Assembly: GCA_965249455.1 (NCBI GenBank)
Contig: OZ252236.1
Coordinates: 4,402,001 to 4,466,000 of the forward strand
From: Jiulongibacter sp024742395
GTDB lineage: Bacteria; Bacteroidota; Bacteroidia; Cytophagales; Spirosomataceae
Reading direction: 5' to 3'
Length of the DNA stretch: 64,000 nt
Both the position numbers and the translations under genes were made by a program. Each line of letters starts with the position of its first letter. Within the stretch, counting starts at the first letter, position 1. Below are positions 45,287 to 54,778 of this stretch, one piece after another. Under the pieces are notes generated by a model, which was given only the letters and a program-made list of their open reading frames with translations, searched no databases and was not told the origin of the DNA.

Positions 45287-46141
45287 ATGAAAAATAGAAA
45301 AATAAAAAGAATATTAAGTGCAAACAGGCAGCCTATGGGTGAGCATCAAATGTATCAGCCATTGCCTAATCACGAATTTAATAGCATAGATCCCTTTTTA
45401 CTGGTTCACCATCATGGACCACATAAATTTGCTCCTTATAATCAGGGATTACCCTTTGGACCTCACCCACACAGAGGCTTTGAAACCCTTACATTCATTT
45501 ATTCAGGGGAGATTGAACATGCAGATAGTCAAGGACACACATCTGTAATTGCTCCGGGCGGAGTACAATGGATGACCGCAGGAAGGGGCATTGTTCATTC
45601 AGAAAATATTCCTCAACATCTGCGTGAGAATGGAGGTGAAATGGAGATTATTCAATTGTGGATGAACTTACCAAAGAAGTTAAAAATGACACCTCCTGCT
45701 TATCAAGGACTTCAGGCAGAGAACATCCCTGTTGCTTTCTCGGAAGATGGCCTGGTAGAAACACAAATTATTTCCGGGAATTTTAAGGATTTAATTGGCC
45801 CGGCCAAATCATTAACCAATCTACAGGTTCTGAATGTTAAAGCGAATAAAGGAGGAAAGGAGACGTATATTATACCTGATTCAAGCAATATTCTCTTCTA
45901 TGTTTTACATGGAGAAGTTAAAGTTAACGGAAAACTCGCTATTGATCATCAACTGGTAGAATTTGTAAATTCTGGTGAAACCATTGAGATAGAAACATCT
46001 GCGAAAAGCCGCTTTATTCTTGCCTCTGGTGAGCCGCTCAATGAACCCGTAGTATCTCAAGGCCCGTTTGTAATGAATAATACCACAGAAATACTTCAGG
46101 CTATGCGTGATTATCAAATGGGAAAAATGGGTGTGATGTAA
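45287..46141 (+). CDS. Pirin family protein (second copy)
   Basis: The 284-residue protein is a standard-length pirin. The metal site is in GPHPHRGFETLTFIYSGEIE and HADSQGH, followed by WMTAGRGIVHSE and a C-terminal cupin (GEPLNEPVVSQGPFVMN). It belongs to the canonical pirin group, unlike the shorter YhaK-type neighbour, so the pair is two subfamilies side by side rather than a recent duplication. It probably shares a transcript with the first. Confidence 0.92.
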   Translation: MKNRKIKRILSANRQPMGEHQMYQPLPNHEFNSIDPFLLVHHHGPHKFAPYNQGLPFGPHPHRGFETLTFIYSGEIEHADSQGHTSVIAPGGVQWMTAGRGIVHSENIPQHLRENGGEMEIIQLWMNLPKKLKMTPPAYQGLQAENIPVAFSEDGLVETQIISGNFKDLIGPAKSLTNLQVLNVKANKGGKETYIIPDSSNILFYVLHGEVKVNGKLAIDHQLVEFVNSGETIEIETSAKSRFILASGEPLNEPVVSQGPFVMNNTTEILQAMRDYQMGKMGVM

Positions 46142-46165
46142 GAAAGCTTATTAACAAAACATTTT

Positions 46166-46201
46166 AACAGAGAGAGTAATTTTTTAATCATTCTCTCTGT
46201 T
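46166..46201. terminator. Stem-loop between the pirin and thioredoxin genes
   Basis: AACAGAGAGA (46166-46175) pairs with TCTCTCTGTT (46192-46201) around an AT-rich loop. It has no T-run after it on the plus strand and lies 14 bp before a -7 box. It could end the pirin transcript or be an operator for the next gene. Confidence 0.6.
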
Positions 46202-46214
46202 AGAGAATTAAATG

Positions 46215-46222
46215 TATTTTTG
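46215..46222 (+). promoter_or_regulatory. Possible -7 box of the thioredoxin-like gene
   Basis: TATTTTTG matches TAnnTTTG 22 bp before the ATG at 46244. No TTG is seen at the ideal -33 distance. The preceding stem-loop would overlap the upstream promoter element. Confidence 0.45.
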
Positions 46223-46243
46223 CGAATCAATTATCTATAGTAA

Positions 46244-47434
46244 ATGACGCTTCTAAAAAACTTTAAGAAAACTGCTTTTGTACTTTTCATCGGATTAACT
46301 GTTTTCAGTTTTTCATGTAATTCACAAAACAGTGAAAGCACTGATCAAATCGCCACGGGACTTCCTTTAACAATCAAAGGAACCGTCAAAAGTGAAATAC
46401 CCGAAAAAGTTTATTTAGAGCGTATGAATGAAAGGAACATCGCTACTCGCGTTGACTCCTCCGATATTTCTTCTGACAGAACTTTCTCCTTTAATACCAT
46501 GATTCCTGAGCCGGGAATCTATCAGGTAAATATTGACTCGCAGCAAATAATCGGTTTAATTCTTGATGGCGGTGAGAATCTGACAATTACAGCAGATGGA
46601 ATGTCTAGTCCTGATAAAATGCCTGAATATACTTTAGAAGGCTCAGACAACATGAAGCGTTTTGATGCGGTTTTGAAAGAGGCTCAAAACTTTAATCAAT
46701 TGAAAGTTTCTTTGGAAGAGGAGTTTAAATCCGCAAACTCAAAGAAGCAAGAAGAACTTCGTCAACAATACCAAATGGCCTTTCAAAATCATAGAGAAAC
46801 GATAAAGCCAATGATAAGTGAGATGGGTACTTCTTTGGCCGGAATCATCTCAGCAAATAATTTCCTTAGCATGGAACTGGACGGTCCATACATGACCGAA
46901 CTAAAAAATAAACTACTGGCCGAAGGTAAAAAGCATTACTTCGCCGACTTATTTGTACAAACCGTAAACAGGCAATCTGCAGGATTGGAAGGAACTCCTG
47001 CACCTGACTTTGATCTAGTAAATCTGAAAGGAGAAAAAGTAAAACTTAGCGATTACAGAGGCAAAACTGTCATTCTTGACTTCTGGGCTACCTGGTGTGG
47101 ACCTTGTATTCGCTCATTTCCGGGTATGAAGCAAGCAAAAGATAAGTATGCTAACAATCCCAATGTTGAATTCTTATTCATAAATACTTTTGAAAGAGTG
47201 GCAGAAGATCAGTGGTCTGACCACGTGCAGGACTTCATTAATAAAAGAGGCTATGACTATCTGAACCCACCACTTGATTTTGGAAATCAAACAGCTCTAA
47301 ATTATGGAGTAGAGGGTATCCCAGCCAAATTCTGTATTGACCCGGAAGGAAATATCAAGCACAAGAGCACTGGTTTCCTCGGCTCTTCAGAAGCCGTCTA
47401 TGCAGAAATGGTTGAATGGGTAGAAGGTAAATAA
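46244..47434 (+). CDS. TlpA-like thioredoxin lipoprotein with DUF4369 domain
   Basis: The protein has 396 residues. The lipobox is FSFSC with Cys25. An N-terminal DUF4369-type beta domain (about 42-140) is followed by a helical part and a thioredoxin/AhpC-like domain. The redox motif is WCGPC in DFWATWCGPCIRSF (about 284-287 for CGPC), with the cis-proline region EGIPAKFCID. It is anchored in the envelope and likely reduces or exchanges disulphides there. It stands alone with its own promoter signals. Confidence 0.9.
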   Translation: MTLLKNFKKTAFVLFIGLTVFSFSCNSQNSESTDQIATGLPLTIKGTVKSEIPEKVYLERMNERNIATRVDSSDISSDRTFSFNTMIPEPGIYQVNIDSQQIIGLILDGGENLTITADGMSSPDKMPEYTLEGSDNMKRFDAVLKEAQNFNQLKVSLEEEFKSANSKKQEELRQQYQMAFQNHRETIKPMISEMGTSLAGIISANNFLSMELDGPYMTELKNKLLAEGKKHYFADLFVQTVNRQSAGLEGTPAPDFDLVNLKGEKVKLSDYRGKTVILDFWATWCGPCIRSFPGMKQAKDKYANNPNVEFLFINTFERVAEDQWSDHVQDFINKRGYDYLNPPLDFGNQTALNYGVEGIPAKFCIDPEGNIKHKSTGFLGSSEAVYAEMVEWVEGK

Positions 47435-47443
47435 TTCAAAATA

Positions 47444-47803
47444 CTAAGACAGACTCTTTTCTATCTTTCTAAATACCAGAAAGAGTAGAAAACCTATGAT
47501 TACTCCTATTCCATCGGCTAAGGCATCGTACCAGTCAAAAGAACGATGAAAATGAACCGGTAAAGCTCCTTGAATAAATTCAACAACCACTCCGAAAAGT
47601 ATAGAAAGTACTATCACTAAAATTCTATTTTCGGAGGCCCAAAGCCATAGAAAAGAAACGCCCGCAAAAGCAATGAAATGAGCTAGTTTGTCATCTACCG
47701 TAGGTAACTCTTCACTTGGCATTACACATAAACCAAGTACAAAAAGACTATACGCAATAGCCAGGTAAGGCCTTTTTAAAATGGCAAACAGAAATGAAAA
47801 CAT
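47444..47803 (-). CDS. VanZ-family membrane protein
   Basis: This 119-residue protein has four hydrophobic helices. The motif DDKLAHFIAFAGVSFLWLW, then EFIQGALP and RSFDWYDALADGIG are typical of VanZ-like proteins. The family is named for teicoplanin resistance, but most members, like this one, have unknown roles. It starts 9 bp after the desaturase gene and is probably co-transcribed with it. Confidence 0.85.
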   Translation of the reverse strand: MFSFLFAILKRPYLAIAYSLFVLGLCVMPSEELPTVDDKLAHFIAFAGVSFLWLWASENRILVIVLSILFGVVVEFIQGALPVHFHRSFDWYDALADGIGVIIGFLLFLVFRKIEKSLS

Positions 47804-47812
47804 GTAAATAAA

Positions 47813-48808
47813 CTAGCGTGTAATCCAGCTAAATTCATACTCTAGCTCAGGTACTCTGGTACGCTCAGCCACTCTTCTTAGTCTTGCAGGAAGAGCCAGA
47901 ATATAATCTCTTGCCTTTTCAGCCTGTTCCGTAATGTTTCTCATATCTTCAATTTTCCAGTCTATAATCAGACTTTCCATAATATCGATATAATCTATAG
48001 CGGTATAAACACCCAGCCTTTGAGCAGCATCTGAAAAGTGTGAGAATGTTTGTCCAATCTTGACACCTGTTTCTCTTAGAAAATGAGCAGGCATTACAAT
48101 TTTTTCACGCATCATATATTCAAAGGCAAGCATCATTTCTGAAGGATCAATTTCAAATATCTTACTCACAAAGGCCTTGTATGCTTTATAATGCCTCATT
48201 TCATCTGCGGCAATAACACCACAAATCTTAGATAAGGTATTGTTCCCATATTGTTTTGAAAGAGAAGCCGTACGTCTATGAGAAATATTTGTAGCAAGTT
48301 CCTGAAAAGATGTATATACAAAGTTCTTGTAAGGATCTGTCCCGGTACCTATATCGAATCCGTCGGCAATAAGGTATTGCGTAGATGTTTCCATTTCACG
48401 CATGTTCACTCTACCAGATAAATACAAATATTTATTTAGTAAGTCGCCATGTCTGTTCTCTTCGGCAGACCACCATCTTACCCATTTAGCCCAGCCTTGC
48501 GGATCTTTATCATTCTCTACTCCTTCTACGCTCATTAACCACGATTCATAGGTAGGCAATGCTTCTTCAGTGATAGTATCACCAATCAATACTGCTATAT
48601 AATCGTAAGGTAGCTCTCTGCATGATTCCTGAAGCAATTTTATGTCTGTCAGAAAATCCTCAGAATCAGACTCCGGTAAAAAGTCTGACGGCTGCCAGTT
48701 TTTATCTATCGGCTTTAAATACTGTCCAATCAAATCATCCATCTTTAGTCCGATGAATTTCATTACCTCAATTCTGGAAGCTGGTAGTTGCATAATGGTA
48801 TGGGTCAA
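47813..48808 (-). CDS. Acyl-ACP desaturase (ferritin-like di-iron)
   Basis: The 331-residue soluble desaturase introduces a double bond into acyl-ACP. Di-iron ligands appear as EENRH (116-120) and DEMRHYKAY, the paired ExxH motifs of stearoyl-ACP desaturases. It has no membrane segment, as expected. It is divergent from plsC, which transfers acyl chains to phospholipid precursors, so this locus links desaturation and membrane-lipid assembly. A -7 box TACCTTTG lies on the minus strand at 48830-48837. Confidence 0.9.
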   Translation of the reverse strand: MTHTIMQLPASRIEVMKFIGLKMDDLIGQYLKPIDKNWQPSDFLPESDSEDFLTDIKLLQESCRELPYDYIAVLIGDTITEEALPTYESWLMSVEGVENDKDPQGWAKWVRWWSAEENRHGDLLNKYLYLSGRVNMREMETSTQYLIADGFDIGTGTDPYKNFVYTSFQELATNISHRRTASLSKQYGNNTLSKICGVIAADEMRHYKAYKAFVSKIFEIDPSEMMLAFEYMMREKIVMPAHFLRETGVKIGQTFSHFSDAAQRLGVYTAIDYIDIMESLIIDWKIEDMRNITEQAEKARDYILALPARLRRVAERTRVPELEYEFSWITR

Positions 48809-48829
48809 ATCTAAAATTAGAATCTTTTA

Positions 48830-48883
48830 CAAAGGTAGTCAAATAAAGAAGTGTGTACGAATGATCTCAAAGAATTACCTTTG
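48830..48883. promoter_or_regulatory. Divergent -7 boxes for the desaturase and plsC
   Basis: TACCTTTG occurs on the minus strand at 48830-48837 and on the plus strand at 48876-48883, each the same eight bases and each about 22-23 bp before a start codon. The symmetric arrangement suggests back-to-back promoters. The -33 elements are not well matched. Confidence 0.5.
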
Positions 48884-48905
48884 CCATTGGTACCAATGAT
48901 TACAA

Positions 48906-49652
48906 ATGAAAAAAGTACTTGATTTCATTCTTAGTTGTGTGTTTTTACTGTATTTCGGCATCGTATTAGTGATATTTCACGGAATTCAATGGCTATGTTT
49001 TAATCTTTTTGGGGTAGAAGCCCATCAAAAATCAGTCAATGCTCTCAATTTATTCCTTGTTCTTGGATGGTATTTGACCGGTAGCACCGTCAAAGTAAAA
49101 AAGAAGTATGAATTGCCCGTTGGCAAACCCATTATTTTTATTGCCAATCATCAAAGTATGTTTGACATTCCCGGAATTATCTGGTTCTGGAGGAAACATA
49201 CACCACTCTTTGTTTCAAAAAAAGAGCTTGCAAAAGGAATTCCCAGTATTTCTTATAACCTGAGGGTGGGTAGAGCTGCACTAATTGACAGAAAGGACGG
49301 CAAGCAAGCGGTCATTGAGATTGCCAAACTCGGTAAATTGATATGTGAAGAAAATTTAGCTGCCACCATCTTTCCGGAAGGCACACGTTCAAGAACCGGG
49401 GAATTAAAAGAATTTCAAGTAGGTGGTGTAGCGGCTCTTTTAAAACGATGCCCAAATGCCCTGGTAATTCCTATTGCCATAGAAAACACGCAGAAGTTTA
49501 ATCCGAAAGGAATTTTCCCGCTTACCTCTTTTACTCAAATGCGATTTACTTCATTAGAGCCCATAGAAAGAGAAGGAAAGGATCCTGACCAAATAGTTCA
49601 GGCAGCCCGTCAGGCCATCAGACAAGAACAAGAAATTAATAGAAATCTATAA
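48906..49652 (+). CDS. plsC: 1-acyl-sn-glycerol-3-phosphate acyltransferase
   Basis: The 248-residue membrane-associated enzyme converts lysophosphatidic acid to phosphatidic acid. The catalytic HxxxxD is NHQSMFD (81-87) and the glycerophosphate motif is FPEGTRS. One N-terminal membrane helix (10-35). The divergent neighbour makes unsaturated acyl-ACP, a likely acyl source. Confidence 0.92.
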   Translation: MKKVLDFILSCVFLLYFGIVLVIFHGIQWLCFNLFGVEAHQKSVNALNLFLVLGWYLTGSTVKVKKKYELPVGKPIIFIANHQSMFDIPGIIWFWRKHTPLFVSKKELAKGIPSISYNLRVGRAALIDRKDGKQAVIEIAKLGKLICEENLAATIFPEGTRSRTGELKEFQVGGVAALLKRCPNALVIPIAIENTQKFNPKGIFPLTSFTQMRFTSLEPIEREGKDPDQIVQAARQAIRQEQEINRNL

Positions 49653-49685
49653 ATAGTGAACAAAGGGCATTCAAGCCAAAATCAC

Positions 49686-49693
49686 TAATTTTG
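49686..49693 (+). promoter_or_regulatory. Possible -7 box of aspS
   Basis: TAATTTTG matches TAnnTTTG 26 bp before the ATG at 49720. The -33 TTG is not evident. Confidence 0.45.
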
Positions 49694-49719
49694 CAGTCCA
49701 TTTTTTATAAAAAGAAAAC

Positions 49720-51465
49720 ATGCTGAGAACACATACTTGTGGCGAACTAAGAATTAATAATGTAGGTGAAAAAGTCAGTCTTTCTGGCTGGGTTCAGAAA
49801 AGCCGCGACAAAGGCGGAATGATCTGGGTAGACTTAAGAGACCGTTACGGCATCACTCAATTAATGGCAGAGGAAGGTGTCAGCCAGCCTGAGATTCTTA
49901 CAAAAGCTCGTGAACTTGGTAGAGAGTTTGTCATAAACATAACCGGTACCGTTAAAGAACGAGAATCAAAAAATGATAAAATACCTACCGGAGATGTAGA
50001 AATTCTGATTGAAGAACTTACAGTTCTCAATCCTGCAAAGCTTCCTCCCTTTTTAATAGAAGATGAAACTGATGGAGGTGATGAACTTAGATTGAAGTAT
50101 CGTTATCTTGATTTGAGAAGAAATACAGTAAGAGAAAAATTAAGGTTACGTCATAAGGTTTCTTCTGAAACCCGTAAATTTTTAGATCAGCAAGAGTTTA
50201 TTGAAGTAGAAACGCCTGTATTAATTAAATCAACTCCTGAAGGTGCAAGAGACTTCGTAGTACCCAGCAGAATGAACCAAGGAGAGTTCTATGCTCTACC
50301 GCAGTCTCCTCAAACATTTAAGCAACTTTTAATGGTATCAGGCTTTGACCGTTACTATCAGATTGTTAAGTGTTTCAGAGATGAAGACCTTAGAGCTGAT
50401 CGTCAGCCAGAGTTTACTCAAATAGACTGTGAAATGTCTTTTGTAGAGCAGGAAGACATCCTGAATATGTTTGAGGGGCTGATTCGTCACCTTTTCAAAA
50501 CAGTCAAAGGGATTGACCTCCAGGAAGTCCCAAGAATGGACTATGCAGACGCCATGAAATACTATGGCTCTGACAAGCCGGATATTCGTTTTGACATGAA
50601 GTTCGTAGAATTAAACGAGCTGGTTCAAAATAAAGGATTTCAGATTTTCGACGATGCAGAACTTATCGTTGGTATAAATGCCCCGGGTGCTGCACAGTAT
50701 ACCCGTAAAGAAATTGACAAACTGACTGAATGGGTAAAAAGACCGCAGGTAGGAGCCAAAGGATTGGTTTATATAAAGTACAATGAAGACGGCACATTGA
50801 AGTCTTCAGTTGATAAATTCTATTCTGAAGAAGATAAACTAGTAATTGCAGAAAAATTTGGTGCAAAACCGGGCGACATGATGCTCATACTTTCAGGTGG
50901 GAAGAATGCCGTTCGCAAACAGCTTAATGAGCTTCGTTTAGAGATGGGCTCCAGATTAGGTCTTAGAAACGCTGACGACTATAAAGTTCTTTGGGTGCTT
51001 GATTTCCCTCTTTTAGAATTTGATGAAGAAAGCAATAGATGGCATGCCATGCACCATCCTTTTACCAGCCCTAAGCCAGAGGATATTAATTTACTTTCTA
51101 CTTCGCCTGGCGAAGTAAGAGCCAATGCCTACGATATGGTAATCAACGGCACCGAGGTAGGTGGTGGATCTGTCCGAATTTTCCAGAAACCACTTCAACA
51201 AAGGATGTTTGATCTTCTTGGCTTTACACCTGAAGAAGCAGAAGCTCAATTTGGTTTCTTAATGAGTGCTTTCGAATATGGTGCTCCACCACATGCCGGA
51301 ATAGCCTTTGGGTTTGACAGATTATGCTCTCTCTTCGGTGGTTCTGACAGCATAAGAGATTATATAGCATTCCCTAAAAATAATAGCGGCAGAGATGTGA
51401 TGATTGACTCGCCTGCCCCTATCTCCGAGGAACAATTGAAAGAGTTGGGAATTGAAACCAAATAA
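49720..51465 (+). CDS. aspS: Aspartate--tRNA ligase
   Basis: This 581-residue enzyme is of the bacterial type. N-terminal OB-fold (SLSGWVQKSRDKGGMIWVDL), class II motif 2 (CFRDEDLRADRQPEFTQ), the bacterial GAD insertion and motif 3 (GIAFGFDRLCSLF). A strong bidirectional terminator follows at 51468-51498. Confidence 0.96.
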   Translation: MLRTHTCGELRINNVGEKVSLSGWVQKSRDKGGMIWVDLRDRYGITQLMAEEGVSQPEILTKARELGREFVINITGTVKERESKNDKIPTGDVEILIEELTVLNPAKLPPFLIEDETDGGDELRLKYRYLDLRRNTVREKLRLRHKVSSETRKFLDQQEFIEVETPVLIKSTPEGARDFVVPSRMNQGEFYALPQSPQTFKQLLMVSGFDRYYQIVKCFRDEDLRADRQPEFTQIDCEMSFVEQEDILNMFEGLIRHLFKTVKGIDLQEVPRMDYADAMKYYGSDKPDIRFDMKFVELNELVQNKGFQIFDDAELIVGINAPGAAQYTRKEIDKLTEWVKRPQVGAKGLVYIKYNEDGTLKSSVDKFYSEEDKLVIAEKFGAKPGDMMLILSGGKNAVRKQLNELRLEMGSRLGLRNADDYKVLWVLDFPLLEFDEESNRWHAMHHPFTSPKPEDINLLSTSPGEVRANAYDMVINGTEVGGGSVRIFQKPLQQRMFDLLGFTPEEAEAQFGFLMSAFEYGAPPHAGIAFGFDRLCSLFGGSDSIRDYIAFPKNNSGRDVMIDSPAPISEEQLKELGIETK

Positions 51466-51467
51466 AT

Positions 51468-51498
51468 AAAAAGGCTGATCTAACGATCAGCCTTTTTT
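51468..51498. terminator. Bidirectional terminator between aspS and the epimerase gene
   Basis: AAGGCTGATC (51471-51480) pairs with GATCAGCCTT (51485-51494) around TAAC, preceded by an A-run and followed by a T-run. Confidence 0.92.
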
Positions 51499-51504
51499 CT
51501 TGCC

Positions 51505-52575
51505 TTAGCTCAAGATGGGTTTAAGGTCCTCTTCGTTCTCTTTCAGCCATTCTGTTATTTCTTCAACGATAGTCCTTATAGATATTTCCGGTTTCCAACC
51601 TGTTTTGGCGGTTACCTTTGAGTTATCAGTAACATACAGTTTAATATCAGCCGGTCTGTTTTCTAATACCTTGTCTATAGGAATTGTTTTTCCTGTTACC
51701 TCCTGACAAATCTTTGTTAGTTCCTGTAAGGAAGTACTTACTTCTACGCCTCCTCCTACATTGTATGTATCACCATTGACTTCATCAATATTATGTAGCT
51801 GCCAGTCTATCAATCTGTATAAATCTTTGACATGAAGCATATCACGCGTCTGCTTTCCACTCCCCCCGTAACCAATGAAGGAAAGTTTCTTCTCGAAATA
51901 ATGCTTTGCAATCCAAAGAACCATGACACCTTGGTCAACTTTCCCCATTTGCCATGGGCCTGTTAATACCCCACATCTGTTTACCAGGGTTTTTAGGCCG
52001 TAGAACTCATTGTACTCCTGAATAATTAATTCTGAAGCCAGTTTTGTAGTTCCATAGAGTGACCTCGCTCCATTCAAAGGAAAATTTTCAGCGATACCTT
52101 TAGATGAAACACCTGGCAGCTCTTGACTATCAGACAGAGCAAATCGGGTATCCTGCTCTTCAAAGTTTAATGTCTCTATGTTCTTGATCGGATAGATTCT
52201 ACTGGTAGAAAGGAAAATGAATGCGGCATTGGATCTTACCGCATAATTAAGGCAATTAACCGTACCAAAAAGATTGGTATTCATCAGGTAATCTGGTGTA
52301 CCACCATTAAGACCCGCAAGTACGGAAGGTTCTGCTGAAGCTTCAATGACAAAATCTACATCTGGTAAAGCATCAAAATCCTCTTTATTTCTGATATCAC
52401 CATGCACATAGCTTATCCCTACTTTGGTTAATCTTGATACATTTAACTCTGATCCTTTTCTTTTGAGATTGTCAAGGCAAATAATCTCGTAATTTGGATA
52501 ATTAGCCTTCAATTCTAATGCAAGAGAGGAGCCCACAAAGCCAGCTCCTCCTGTAATTAATATTTTCTTAGACAT
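51505..52575 (-). CDS. NAD-dependent epimerase/dehydratase (extended SDR)
   Basis: From the ATG at 52575 it has 356 residues. The longer frame adds an unlikely 21-residue N-terminus before the Rossmann start. The NAD-binding motif is ILITGGAGFVGSS and the catalytic pair YGTTK. The overall pattern resembles CDP-paratose/tyvelose 2-epimerases, but the exact nucleotide sugar is uncertain. A role in surface polysaccharide synthesis is likely. It is a single gene. Confidence 0.85.
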   Translation of the reverse strand: MSKKILITGGAGFVGSSLALELKANYPNYEIICLDNLKRKGSELNVSRLTKVGISYVHGDIRNKEDFDALPDVDFVIEASAEPSVLAGLNGGTPDYLMNTNLFGTVNCLNYAVRSNAAFIFLSTSRIYPIKNIETLNFEEQDTRFALSDSQELPGVSSKGIAENFPLNGARSLYGTTKLASELIIQEYNEFYGLKTLVNRCGVLTGPWQMGKVDQGVMVLWIAKHYFEKKLSFIGYGGSGKQTRDMLHVKDLYRLIDWQLHNIDEVNGDTYNVGGGVEVSTSLQELTKICQEVTGKTIPIDKVLENRPADIKLYVTDNSKVTAKTGWKPEISIRTIVEEITEWLKENEEDLKPILS

Positions 52576-52666
52576 AGTTTCGTCTGCTGTCGAATTTGTT
52601 TGTTGTATTAGCTCAAAATTAGAAAACCAAATGCTCAAAAACTATTCAGTAGAATAAAAGCTCCTT

Positions 52667-54610
52667 TTATTCCCAGGGAATTTCTTTGAGGTTTACGTTC
52701 TCTACTGGGTTAATTACCAATGGCACATACTCAATTTTCACTGCCGAAGAGTCTAAGCCAAACCACTTTTCTTCAGGCATGGTAAATTGTTTTATAAAGA
52801 AATAAGTCTTCATTACTACGTTTTCCCAGAAAGACAGTTCATTGTCATATGACAGAAATTTCTTCAAAACTACAAACCTGAAGTCGCCAATAACATTGTG
52901 TTTATTTAAGGATTCATATCGGCTTCTGATATCCACCTGGGCATTCTTCACCATTTCTTCAAGAACATGCCTGAAATAAAGGTGAATTTTATGTGGCACT
53001 CTAAAACCAAGCCTGAAGGTAACTTTATATACATCATCCTGGGCACACTGTTTGACTTTGTATTCAAGCGTATTGGGTTCATCTGTAGTATCTACGTGTA
53101 AAAACCAATACACATCAGCTCGTTTTGGTCTTTTCTGAAAAATTGAATAAATAATTTTAGATTCAATTTCTGACTCTCTGGAAGCATTACTCATAAAGAT
53201 CAAATGCGTGGTGTATTTAGGCACCGTTATATCTTTTGAAAGCTCTTTTAGAGATTCAAGATACTTATCAAGTTTGTCATATTCTGTGAGTCTGTGCTTA
53301 ATATCTGAGGCTTTCAGCCAAATATACATTACCACTCCTAGCAGCCCACTGATAAGAATTGAGACCCACCCTCCATGCGGGAATTTCTCCAGATTAGCAA
53401 AAAGGAAGGCAAACTCAATGAGCAGAAAAGTAAACAGGAACACAAAGACATACCGCTTTCTGCTTCGATGCACAAAGAGGAAATAACTCATCAGAATGGT
53501 ATCCATTAGCATTGTGATAGTTATGGCCAACCCATAGGCGGCCTCCATATTCTCTGACCTTTTAAAGTACAAGACTACTGCAAGACAACCTAAATAGAGT
53601 AGAATATTGATACTTGGAATGTACAACTGCCCCTGCTCGTTAGATGGGTAATGAATCCTGACTTTAGGCCAAAAGTTTAATCGAATTGCCGCAGAAATCA
53701 AACTAAAGGAACCACTGATCATTGCCTGACTTGCTATGATCGTTGCCATCGTAGCAATGGCAATTCCCGGCAAAATAAACCACTCTGGCATTAATTGAAA
53801 AAATGGCTTTTTATCTCCTAAAATCTGCCCCTCATGCTGCATTAGCCATGCTGCCTGACCAAAGTAGTTAAGCAGTAAACAGATCTTTACGTAAATCCAG
53901 CTTATTCTAATGTTTCCTCTGCCACAATGTCCTAAATCAGAATATAAGGCCTCAGCACCTGTAGTACATAAAAAGACCGCTCCCAGGAGATAGAAACCTT
54001 TTGGGTAATTGGCTAATAAATTGTAGGCATAATATGGATTTATCGCTTTCAGTACAATCGGAAACTGACCTATGGCAATGACACCCAAAACTGCCAACAT
54101 TGTAAACCAAACTGCCATAATTGGCCCAAAGGCATAGCCTACTACCTTGGTTCCAAAGATTTGAATAATAAAAAGTACCGTTAAAATGGCAATGACAATT
54201 GGAATCGTCTGGATTTCAGGATAAAGAATCTCCAAACCTTCAATAGCGGAGGAAACTGATATGGGAGGGGCTATGATTCCATCTGCCAATAAGGCGGCCC
54301 CACCAATCATTGTAGGAACTGTGAGCCATTTTGCATGTCTTCGAACTAAGGCAAAAAGTGCAAGGGTGCCACCTTCTCCATTATTATCGGCACGTAGAAT
54401 TAATACTACATACTTAATGGTAGTGATTAATGTTAATGTCCAGAAAACGCAGGAAACACCCCCGAGTACCAAATCCTCGGTAATTGGGTTTTGACCCACT
54501 ATCGCTTTCATTACATACAGCGGCGAGGTACCTATGTCACCATAAATAATCCCCATGGCTACCAAAAGGCCCGCTCCGGTTATTTTATCTAAACTGCTTT
54601 GTTGCTTCAT
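52667..54610 (-). CDS. kup: Kup-type potassium transporter
   Basis: This 647-residue protein has about twelve membrane helices in the first 440 residues and a cytoplasmic C-terminal domain. Family landmarks include MGIIYGDIGTSPLYVMKAI, NNGEGGTLALFALVRRH and CTTGAEALYSDLGHCG. It imports potassium with protons. The end-to-end length is normal for KUP/HAK proteins. Confidence 0.95.
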   Translation of the reverse strand: MKQQSSLDKITGAGLLVAMGIIYGDIGTSPLYVMKAIVGQNPITEDLVLGGVSCVFWTLTLITTIKYVVLILRADNNGEGGTLALFALVRRHAKWLTVPTMIGGAALLADGIIAPPISVSSAIEGLEILYPEIQTIPIVIAILTVLFIIQIFGTKVVGYAFGPIMAVWFTMLAVLGVIAIGQFPIVLKAINPYYAYNLLANYPKGFYLLGAVFLCTTGAEALYSDLGHCGRGNIRISWIYVKICLLLNYFGQAAWLMQHEGQILGDKKPFFQLMPEWFILPGIAIATMATIIASQAMISGSFSLISAAIRLNFWPKVRIHYPSNEQGQLYIPSINILLYLGCLAVVLYFKRSENMEAAYGLAITITMLMDTILMSYFLFVHRSRKRYVFVFLFTFLLIEFAFLFANLEKFPHGGWVSILISGLLGVVMYIWLKASDIKHRLTEYDKLDKYLESLKELSKDITVPKYTTHLIFMSNASRESEIESKIIYSIFQKRPKRADVYWFLHVDTTDEPNTLEYKVKQCAQDDVYKVTFRLGFRVPHKIHLYFRHVLEEMVKNAQVDIRSRYESLNKHNVIGDFRFVVLKKFLSYDNELSFWENVVMKTYFFIKQFTMPEEKWFGLDSSAVKIEYVPLVINPVENVNLKEIPWE

Positions 54611-54778
54611 TGAGAGAGCACTTCCTTACTGATAGCGATATAAAAAAATTCAAAACCGGATCAAATTTCTTAAAAAATGTTAGAATCACTAATTGAAAAC
54701 AAGAAATCTCCTATATAAACTTTGAGAAATGGTATTCAAGGATTTTTCCTAATTTGCCAATACAATTACACCTAACGA

